Of a DNA stretch of 11,511 nt, positions 1 through 5,145 are shown one piece after another. A model generated the notes under the pieces. That model saw nothing but the letters and a program-made list of their open reading frames with translations. It ran no database searches and had not been told where the DNA came from. Position 1 is the stretch's first letter, and each line of letters starts with the position of its first letter. This DNA comes from Phenylobacterium sp. (lineage in GTDB: Bacteria; Pseudomonadota; Alphaproteobacteria; Caulobacterales; Caulobacteraceae). The stretch spans positions 1 to 11,511 of the forward strand of contig JAHUZY010000360.1 in NCBI GenBank assembly GCA_019264505.1. Direction: 5' to 3'. The position numbers and the translations under genes were made by a program.

Positions 1-40
1 GGGGGGCGACGGCGGTGAGGCTGAGAATGGATTTGATCAT
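1..40 (-). CDS. 5' end of an unidentified, probably exported or membrane protein (partial)
   Basis: Only the first 13 codons are inside the window, reading MIKSILSLTAVAP before the edge. A start here is well supported: on the minus strand a good Shine-Dalgarno AAGGGAG (49-55) lies 8 bases upstream of the ATG at 40-38. A lysine at position 3 followed by a run of hydrophobic and small residues looks like the beginning of a Sec signal peptide or a signal anchor. Nothing else can be said about function. It lies downstream of the small histidine kinase on the same strand with about 100 bases between them, so shared transcription is possible, though the stem-loop in that gap may separate them. Confidence 0.5.
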   Translation of the reverse strand, partial: MIKSILSLTAVAP

Positions 41-88
41 GTGGCTGGCTCCCTTGATGCCGGGAGGAAGCCGCCAAGCGAGGCATGG

Positions 89-110
89 TTCCCCGCGATC
101 GTCCGGGGAA
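89..110 (-). terminator. Stem-loop downstream of the small histidine kinase
   Basis: TTCCCCG (89-95) pairs perfectly with CGGGGAA (104-110) around an 8-base loop. It lies about 30 bases beyond the kinase stop codon in the direction of transcription. No T-run follows on the minus strand, so if it terminates it is not a classical intrinsic terminator. It could equally be a leader element of the gene starting at 40. Confidence 0.3.
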
Positions 111-138
111 GAGTTCGCCGTGGGGTTGTCAGCCGCTG

Positions 139-744
139 CTAAAGCTTGAAGTCAAGCTGCGCCTTAAGGCCGCCCGCCGGAGCCGGCAGCAGCACCAGTT
201 GGCCTGAGACCTGGGCGGTCAGACTGCGCGCCAGCCAAAGACCAAATCGCTCCCGCGATTCCGGTTGGTCAGCCCGCAGCCCTGGCCCGGCATCGGTGAT
301 GCTGAGCCTGGCGCCCTCGACGGTGCGGGCGAGGTCGATGACGATCCGCCGGACCGCAGCGCCCTGCAGGCCGTGGGTCAGGGCGTTGGCCATGAGTTCG
401 TTGAGAATCAGCGCGAGGGTGGATGCGGCCTGGTCGCGGATGAGGAAGGGCTCCACATTGACCACGACCTCCACCGCCTGACCGCCCTGGCGGCGGCGCC
501 AGACGGGCGCCATCTCGTCGATATAGCCGGCGAAATCGATGCCCTCAGCCGTCCTGCGCCGTTCCAGAGAGCCTACCGCGCCGATCGCCTCGGCCATCCA
601 GATCATCTGCCGCCGGAGTTCGGCGTCGCTGGCCTTCTGCCCGCGCATCCGCGCCAGGGTGGCCAGCAGCTGCAAGGTGTTGGCCGTGCGGTGCCGCACC
701 TCCGAGGCCAGTTCGGCGGCAGGTCCCTCCGGGTTCTCAGACAT
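139..744 (-). CDS. Small soluble HisKA_2/HWE-type sensor histidine kinase
   Basis: A 201-residue protein consisting almost only of a histidine kinase core. The dimerisation/phosphoacceptor helix begins at about residue 12 with EVRHRTANTLQLL; His18 is the expected phosphorylation site, in the variant H-box typical of HisKA_2/HWE kinases. The ATPase domain follows: N-box LILNELMANALTHG at 112-125, DAGPG (G1) at 151-155, and a short RFGLWLARSL...SG region at 167-181 in place of a full G2 lid. There is no PAS, GAF, CHASE or membrane segment, so the input must come from a partner or from a very small N-terminal tail. The start is set by AAGGGGG (754-760) 9 bases before the ATG. In alphaproteobacteria such kinases often feed PhyR-type general stress signalling; that role is inference, and no response regulator is adjacent. 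A histidine phosphotransferase role is a less likely alternative because the ATP-binding motifs are intact. Confidence 0.8.
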   Translation of the reverse strand: MSENPEGPAAELASEVRHRTANTLQLLATLARMRGQKASDAELRRQMIWMAEAIGAVGSLERRRTAEGIDFAGYIDEMAPVWRRRQGGQAVEVVVNVEPFLIRDQAASTLALILNELMANALTHGLQGAAVRRIVIDLARTVEGARLSITDAGPGLRADQPESRERFGLWLARSLTAQVSGQLVLLPAPAGGLKAQLDFKL

Positions 745-771
745 CCGATCACGCCCCCTTACATCGGCCGG

Positions 772-796
772 TGAACATGGCCGCGCTTGAGGCGTT
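772..796 (+). promoter_or_regulatory. Possible EcfG-like promoter ahead of the TspO-like gene
   Basis: TGAAC (772-776), 16 bases, then CGTT (793-796) resembles the GGAAC-N16/17-CGTT element used by the alphaproteobacterial general-stress sigma factor EcfG. One base of the -35 differs. It points toward the membrane-protein gene at 899, with a predicted leader of about 95 bases. Match quality is modest and chance occurrence is likely in GC-rich DNA. Confidence 0.2.
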
Positions 797-898
797 TGTC
801 ACACGCCGATGCGAGTCGTCCCGCGGGCGCGAAGACCCCCGGGCGCGTCCGGGCGGTTCGGATGATCGTAAATCAAGGCGCACAGAGGGAGGGCCCAC

Positions 899-1663
899 AT
901 GGCTGAGAGACACCTTGGACGGAAGCTGGCCGTGATCGGGGCGGTGGCCTTCGCCATCCTGGTTCCAGCCCTCCAGGCCCTGACAGGCTGGGGCCAGAGC
1001 GCCGCAGAGTTTTCCGCGGACGGTGACGGCACCTTGAGAGCGGCGGGCTACGCCTTCTCGATCTGGAGCGTCATCTATGCCGGACTGGTGGCCTATGCCG
1101 TCTATCAGGTCCTTCCGCGGCGCGCCGAGCCCGCATTGCTGGATGCCGTGGGCTGGCCCTCCGTTGTCGCGACCCTCGGCTGTGGTCTCTGGATCATCGT
1201 CTCGGCCGCCGACCTCGACTGGGCCTCGGTGGCCATCATCCTGACCTCGGCGGGGGCGGCGAATTTCGGCCTGGCGCGCGCCCGGACCGCTGGGCTCGGG
1301 CAGACAGGCTGGCCCCGGCGCCTGGTGGTCTGGCCTATCGGCCTGTTGGCTGGGTGGCTGACGGCGGCCGCGGCCCTGAACATTCTGACCGTGATGACAG
1401 CCGAAGGCCTCATCGGCCCCGACAACGCCCGGGTCGCCGCCCTGGTGGGCGTCGCCGCCGTGACGCTCGCCGCTCTGCTCAGCGCCGTGGCCGTCCGGGT
1501 CGCCACCTATGGCCTGGCGGTGGGCTGGGGCCTCGCTGCGGTCGCGGTTGCGGAATTCGGACCAAAGCCTGAGGTCGCCCTGGCGGCGGTCGCAGGAGCG
1601 GTCCTTGTGCTCGGCGTAACCGTGGTCCTCGCCCTGCGGCGTCCAGGCGGTCTGCGGGCATAG
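899..1663 (+). CDS. TspO/MBR-like polytopic membrane protein
   Basis: A 254-residue, very hydrophobic protein with about seven membrane segments (roughly 11-29, 50-70, 86-104, 107-126, 143-163, 176-219 as a longer paired stretch, and 226-246). The segment AGYAFSIWSVIYAGLVAYAVYQ-like at 49-70 and the later WPIGLLAGWLTAAAALNI at 145-162 match the pattern of the longer (about 250 residue) bacterial proteins assigned to the TspO/MBR family. Classical TspO has about 160 residues and five helices and binds porphyrins or cholesterol; whether this longer branch shares that ligand is unknown. The start follows a strong purine-rich GAGGGAGGG (885-893) 5 bases before the ATG. It is divergent from the small histidine kinase and ends in a strong stem-loop. 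Family assignment rests on motif recognition only, so it could be another polytopic family. Confidence 0.6.
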   Translation: MAERHLGRKLAVIGAVAFAILVPALQALTGWGQSAAEFSADGDGTLRAAGYAFSIWSVIYAGLVAYAVYQVLPRRAEPALLDAVGWPSVVATLGCGLWIIVSAADLDWASVAIILTSAGAANFGLARARTAGLGQTGWPRRLVVWPIGLLAGWLTAAAALNILTVMTAEGLIGPDNARVAALVGVAAVTLAALLSAVAVRVATYGLAVGWGLAAVAVAEFGPKPEVALAAVAGAVLVLGVTVVLALRRPGGLRA

Positions 1664-1698
1664 AAAAGGCGGCCTGGAACGTCTGCTCCAGGCCGCCT
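1664..1698 (-). terminator. Strong intrinsic terminator for aceA, shared with the convergent membrane-protein gene
   Basis: AGGCGGCCTGGA (1667-1678) and TCCAGGCCGCCT (1687-1698) form a perfect 12-bp stem with an 8-base loop. On the minus strand the stem is followed by TTTT (1667-1664), making a textbook rho-independent terminator for aceA. It begins right after the TAG of the plus-strand membrane-protein gene (1661-1663), so it can also halt transcription from that side, although the plus-strand downstream sequence has only scattered Ts. Confidence 0.85.
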
Positions 1699-1704
1699 CG
1701 TCTG

Positions 1705-1720
1705 TCGTCCTTCAGGACGA
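1705..1720. terminator. Small second hairpin between the convergent genes
   Basis: TCGTCC (1705-1710) pairs with GGACGA (1715-1720) around TTCA, a tight tetraloop. It lies 10 bases beyond the aceA stop codon, between the coding region and the main terminator. It probably stabilises the aceA mRNA 3' end or assists termination. Confidence 0.4.
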
Positions 1721-1730
1721 ACCCTCGGGC

Positions 1731-3323
1731 TTAGCCGAACTGGTTCATCGTGTTGTGGACGCCGCCGGCCTTCAGCGCGGCTTCACCGGCGAAGTACTCC
1801 TTGTGATCGTCACCGATGTCCGAGCCGGACATGTTCTGGTGCTTCACGCAGGCGATGCCCTGGCGGATTTCCTGGCGCTGGACGCCGAGGACGTAGCCCA
1901 GCATGCCCTGGGTCCCGAAGTACTCCTTGGCCAGGTTGTCGGTGGACAGGGCCGCGGTGTGGTAGGTCGGCAGGGTGATCAGGTGGTGGAAGATGCCGGC
2001 CCGCTTGGCGCCATCGGCCTGGAAGGTGCGGATCTTCTCGTCAGCCTCGATAGCCAGCTCGGTGGTGTCGTAGTCGACGCTCATCAGCTTGTCGCGGTCA
2101 TAGGCCGAGACGTCCTTACCGGCCGCCTTGTAGGCGTCATAGACCTGCTGGCGGAAGTTCAGGGTCCAGTTGAAGGACGGGCTGTTGTTGTAGACCAGCT
2201 TGGCGTTCGGGATCACTTCGCGGACGCGGTCCATCATCGAGGCGATCTGCTCGACGTGCGGCTTCTCGGTTTCGATCCAGAGCAGATCCGCGCCGTTCTG
2301 CAGCGAGGTGATGGAGTCCAGGACGCAGCGGTCGGCGCCCGTGCCTTCGCGGAACTGGAACAGGTTGGACGGCAGGCGCTTGGGACGCAGCAGCTTGCCG
2401 TTGCGGCTGATGATGACGTCGCCGTTGCCCACTTGCGAGGCGTCGACTTCGTCGCAGTCCAGGAAGCTGTTGTACTGGTCGCCCAGGTCGCCCGGCTCAT
2501 GGCTGACGGCGATCTGCTTGGTCAGGCCAGCGCCAAGGGAGTCGGTGCGGGTGACGATGATGCCGTCCTCGACGCCCAGTTCCAGGAAGGCGTAGCGGCA
2601 GGCGCGGACCTTCTGGATGAAGTCCTCGTGCGGAACGGTGACCTTGCCGTCCTGGTGGCCGCACTGCTTTTCGTCGGAGACCTGGTTTTCGATCTGCAGG
2701 GCGCAGGCGCCGGCTTCGATCATCTTCTTGGCCAGCAGATAGGTCGCCTCGGCGTTGCCGAAGCCCGCATCGATGTCGGCGATGATCGGAACCACGTGGG
2801 TCTGATAGTTGTCGACGGCCTCGAGCAGGGCCTTTTCCTTGGCCTTGTCGCCGGCGGCGCGGGCGGCGTCGATGTCGCGGAACATCATGCCAAGCTCGCG
2901 GGCGTCAGCCTGGCGCAGGAAGGTGTAGAGCTCTTCGATCAGGGCCGGCACCGAGGTCTTCTCGTGCATCGACTGGTCGGGCAGCGGGCCGAAGTCCGAC
3001 CGCAGGGCCGCGACCATCCAACCCGACAGATAGAGGTAGCGACGGTCGGTGTTGCCGAAGTGCTTCTTGATCGAGATCATCTTCTGCTGGCCGATGAAGC
3101 CGTGCCAGCAGCCGAGCGACTGGGTGTACAGGGACGGGTCGGCGTCATAGGCCGCCATGTCCTTGCGCATGATCGCCGCCGTGTAGCGGGCGATGTCCAG
3201 GCCGGTCTGGAAGCGGTTTTGCAGCCGCATCCGGGCCACGGACTCGGCGTTGATGCCGTCCCAGGTGCCGTTCTTGCTCTTGATGAGCTCGCTCATCTTG
3301 GTGGTGTGTTCTTGGTAGGCCAT
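1731..3323 (-). CDS. aceA: Isocitrate lyase
   Basis: Cleaves isocitrate to glyoxylate and succinate, the first step of the glyoxylate shunt, in the cytoplasm. The protein has 530 residues, the size of the long Pseudomonas-type isocitrate lyase subgroup (about 531) rather than the E. coli type (about 434). The active-site cysteine loop reads SDEKQCGHQDG with Cys221 in KQCGH (219-223), where the short enzymes have KKCGH. The Mg-binding acidic stretch is IADIDAGFGN at 181-190. The start was chosen at the ATG 3323-3321 because GAGGAG (3331-3336) stands 7 bases upstream and the product then begins MAYQEHTTKMSEL; a longer in-frame extension to 3470 would cross the promoter and nearly reach the neighbouring regulator, and its 49 residues look non-coding. 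It is divergent from the ScfR-type regulator and close to malate synthase G, giving a complete shunt locus. Confidence 0.97.
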   Translation of the reverse strand: MAYQEHTTKMSELIKSKNGTWDGINAESVARMRLQNRFQTGLDIARYTAAIMRKDMAAYDADPSLYTQSLGCWHGFIGQQKMISIKKHFGNTDRRYLYLSGWMVAALRSDFGPLPDQSMHEKTSVPALIEELYTFLRQADARELGMMFRDIDAARAAGDKAKEKALLEAVDNYQTHVVPIIADIDAGFGNAEATYLLAKKMIEAGACALQIENQVSDEKQCGHQDGKVTVPHEDFIQKVRACRYAFLELGVEDGIIVTRTDSLGAGLTKQIAVSHEPGDLGDQYNSFLDCDEVDASQVGNGDVIISRNGKLLRPKRLPSNLFQFREGTGADRCVLDSITSLQNGADLLWIETEKPHVEQIASMMDRVREVIPNAKLVYNNSPSFNWTLNFRQQVYDAYKAAGKDVSAYDRDKLMSVDYDTTELAIEADEKIRTFQADGAKRAGIFHHLITLPTYHTAALSTDNLAKEYFGTQGMLGYVLGVQRQEIRQGIACVKHQNMSGSDIGDDHKEYFAGEAALKAGGVHNTMNQFG

Positions 3324-3417
3324 TACGCTTCTCCTCGAAATCCGCCGGGGATTTGGAGCGCTGCCTACAGGGTCAGGCGGGGGCGGCGAAACCCCCCGCG
3401 CGGTTGGGATGTCAAAC

Positions 3418-3446
3418 TTTACAGAAATTGCGTGTAATGTTGTAAG
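3418..3446. promoter_or_regulatory. Mirrored divergent promoter/operator between aceA and its regulator
   Basis: TTTACA (3418-3423), 17 bases, TGTAAG (3441-3446) fits a -35/-10 pair for the regulator gene (5/6 and 4/6 matches to TTGACA/TATAAT). Read on the other strand, the same two hexamers give CTTACA-N17-TGTAAA, a -35/-10 pair for aceA. A further TGTAA lies at 3433-3437, so TTACA is followed by two TGTAA copies 8 bases apart. Such spaced inverted/direct repeats are also plausible binding half-sites for the adjacent regulator. Seen: the repeats and spacing. Inferred: promoter and operator function. Confidence 0.5.
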
Positions 3447-3472
3447 GACGCCACGAACCAAGGAGTTCACGG

Positions 3473-4894
3473 ATGTCCAGCGAACGCCGCCTCTATGTAG
3501 GCGCCAACCTCCGGCGGATGCGCCGGGACCTCGGCCTCACCCAGGCGGACATGGCCGCCGACCTGGACGTTTCGGCCTCCTATATCGCCCTGCTTGAGCG
3601 CAATCACCGGCCGCTGAGCGCCGAGATGCTGCTGCGGCTGGCCCAGACCTACCGCATCGACGTGGCGGCCCTGGCCGGCAACGCGGATTCCGATGACGCC
3701 GCCCGGCTGCAGGCGGTGCTGAAGGATCCGATGTTCGCCGACATCGACCTGCCGGCCCTGGAGAGCGCGGATGCGGCCACCAATTTTCCCGGCGTCACCG
3801 AGGCGCTGCTGCGCCTCTACACCGCCTACCAGGAAGAGCAGCTGGCCCTGGCCGACCGCAGCGCCGAGGCCCACGCCACGGGATCAGGCGCGGCCTTCGA
3901 CGCCCCGGATCCGGTGGCGGAATCCCGCAGATTTCTAGCCGCCCGCCGCAACAACTTCCCGACCCTGGATGACGCCGCCGAGCGCCTGGCCCAGAACGTC
4001 GCCAGCCATGAGGGTCTGGCCGGCTATCTGAAGGCCCGCCATGGGCTGCGGGTGCGGCGCCTGCCGGCCAATGTGATGGTCGGCTCCGTTCGAAGGCTCG
4101 ACCAGCACCGCAAGGAGATCCTGCTGGACGACTCCCTGGACACCGCCAGCCAGACCTTTCAGCTGGCCCTTCAGCTCGCCTATCTGGAAATGCGCGGCGA
4201 GGTGGCCAGCGTACTGTCGGAAGGGGGCTTCGCCACCGAGAGCGGCGAGCGCCTGACCAGGCGGGCCCTGGCCAGCTATGCGGCCGCCGCCATCCTCATG
4301 CCCTACACCGCCTTCGCCCGGGCGGTGGAGGCCCGGCGCTATGACGTGGAGGCCCTGGCCCGGCAGTTCGCCGCGAGCTTCGAACAGACCGCCCACCGGA
4401 TGACCACCCTGCAGAAGCCCGGCCAGGAGCGGGTGCCCTTCTTCTTCATCCGGGTGGACGAGGCGGGCAATGTCTCCAAGCGCCTGGACGGGGCGGGCTT
4501 TCCTTTCGCCCGGCATGGCGGCGGCTGCCCTCTGTGGTCTGTACACCACGCCTTTCGCACCCCGCGCCAGATCGTCACCCAGTGGCTGGAACTGCCCGAT
4601 GGGCACCGCTTCTTCTCCATCTCCCGCACGGTCAGCGCCGGGGGTGGGGCCTTTGGCGCCCAGCGGGTGGAACGGGCCATTGCGCTCGGCTGCGCCGCCG
4701 AGCACGCCGACCGGCTGATCTATACCCAGGGCCGCCCTGGTCTGGGCGCCGACGCCGCAACCCCGATCGGCGTCACCTGCCGGCTCTGCCACCGGACCGA
4801 CTGCACAGCCCGCTCGGCGCCGCCCATCGGCCGACAGATCCTGGTGGATGATATCCGCCGGACCAGCGCGCCGTTCGGATTCTCCGACAACTGA
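3473..4894 (+). CDS. XRE-type transcriptional regulator, ScfR/RamB family (short-chain fatty acid metabolism)
   Basis: A 473-residue DNA-binding protein. The N-terminal helix-turn-helix covers about 11-60 (LRRMRRDLGLTQADMAADL then SASYIALLERNHRPLS). The middle part (about 150-280) is the IrrE/ImmA-like region of this family, but the HExxH zinc motif is absent: the matching stretch is QLALQLAYLEM (230-240), so no peptidase activity is expected. The C-terminal DUF2083-like domain (about 305-460) carries GCPLWSVHHAF at 351-361 and the cysteine cluster CRLCHRTDCTARSAPP at 436-451; Cys352, 407, 436, 439 and 444 are candidates for metal or redox/ligand sensing. RamB, a corynebacterial relative, represses aceA/aceB, and other relatives control propionate and acetate genes. 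AAGGAG (3460-3465) lies 7 bases before the ATG. Its position between aceA and glcB strongly suggests it governs the glyoxylate shunt and itself; direction of control cannot be read from sequence. Confidence 0.9.
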   Translation: MSSERRLYVGANLRRMRRDLGLTQADMAADLDVSASYIALLERNHRPLSAEMLLRLAQTYRIDVAALAGNADSDDAARLQAVLKDPMFADIDLPALESADAATNFPGVTEALLRLYTAYQEEQLALADRSAEAHATGSGAAFDAPDPVAESRRFLAARRNNFPTLDDAAERLAQNVASHEGLAGYLKARHGLRVRRLPANVMVGSVRRLDQHRKEILLDDSLDTASQTFQLALQLAYLEMRGEVASVLSEGGFATESGERLTRRALASYAAAAILMPYTAFARAVEARRYDVEALARQFAASFEQTAHRMTTLQKPGQERVPFFFIRVDEAGNVSKRLDGAGFPFARHGGGCPLWSVHHAFRTPRQIVTQWLELPDGHRFFSISRTVSAGGGAFGAQRVERAIALGCAAEHADRLIYTQGRPGLGADAATPIGVTCRLCHRTDCTARSAPPIGRQILVDDIRRTSAPFGFSDN

Positions 4895-4901
4895 GGCTTG
4901 A

Positions 4902-4920
4902 GGGCGGGACCTTCCCGCCC
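4902..4920 (+). terminator. Stem-loop after the regulator gene
   Basis: GGGCGGGA (4902-4909) pairs with TCCCGCCC (4913-4920), an 8-bp GC-rich stem starting 7 bases after the stop codon. No T-run follows, so termination may be partial or factor-assisted. A second weaker stem, CTGCGCC (4985-4991) with GGCGCAG (5002-5008), lies further on. Confidence 0.5.
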
Positions 4921-5024
4921 GCCTAGCCAGGCGCGCAAGAAATCCCGCCGACCCGGCGCGGCCCGCGCAAGCTTCATCCCGCGTCTGCGCCGCCCGTCCT
5001 GGGCGCAGGGGGCGCGGCGAGGCC

Positions 5025-5062
5025 GAACTTGTTCACATTTGGGGCTTCAAAGCGCGGCGCTT
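5025..5062. promoter_or_regulatory. Candidate operator region upstream of glcB (two small palindromes)
   Basis: This AT-richer island in the 251-base gap before glcB holds GAAC-TT-GTTC (5025-5034) and, 15 bases on, AAGCGC-G-GCGCTT (5050-5062), both perfect inverted repeats. The left site reads AACTTGTTCACATTT, loosely like AACTTTACAGAAATT in the aceA/regulator gap (3415-3429), which would fit one regulator acting at both. No convincing -35/-10 pair was found. Function is inferred. Confidence 0.3.
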
Positions 5063-5088
5063 CCGTGCAGTAAAGCGGCCGAGCAGGA

Positions 5089-5123
5089 ACGCCTCAGCCC
5101 CTGAGGCGTCTCCCCGAACGCCT
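5089..5123 (+). promoter_or_regulatory. glcB leader with two mutually exclusive hairpins
   Basis: ACGCCTCAG (5089-5097) and CTGAGGCGT (5101-5109) form a perfect 9-bp hairpin. The AGGCGT strand (5104-5109) can instead pair with a second ACGCCT copy at 5118-5123, whose end lies 4 bases from the weak ribosome-binding site GAGAG (5128-5132). The two folds cannot coexist. The repeats are directly visible; a switching or attenuating role is inferred, and the DNA palindrome could alternatively be an operator. Whether these bases are transcribed is not known because the start site is unmapped. Confidence 0.35.
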
Positions 5124-5145
5124 TATCGAGAGCCCGGTTACGCGC

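Noticed and set aside
265..774. A plus-strand frame of 169 codons opposite the small histidine kinase.
   Set aside because: The minus-strand frame has H-, N- and G-boxes plus a ribosome-binding site; this one has none.
1755..3437. A 560-codon open frame on the plus strand covering all of aceA in antisense.
   Set aside because: It mirrors the codon structure of aceA: G/C-rich third positions leave few stops on the opposite strand. The translation is Val/Asp/Leu/Gly-rich with no recognisable motif, and aceA has unmistakable catalytic motifs.
3324..3470. An N-terminal extension of isocitrate lyase by 49 residues to an upstream ATG.
   Set aside because: The extension lies over the divergent promoter region, is Pro/Arg-rich without family similarity, and the ATG at 3323 has an ideal GAGGAG site and gives the normal family length.
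3935..4792. A 285-codon minus-strand frame opposite the regulator gene.
   Set aside because: Gly/Gln/Ala-rich shadow of a gene with clear helix-turn-helix and cysteine motifs; no ribosome-binding site or motif of its own.
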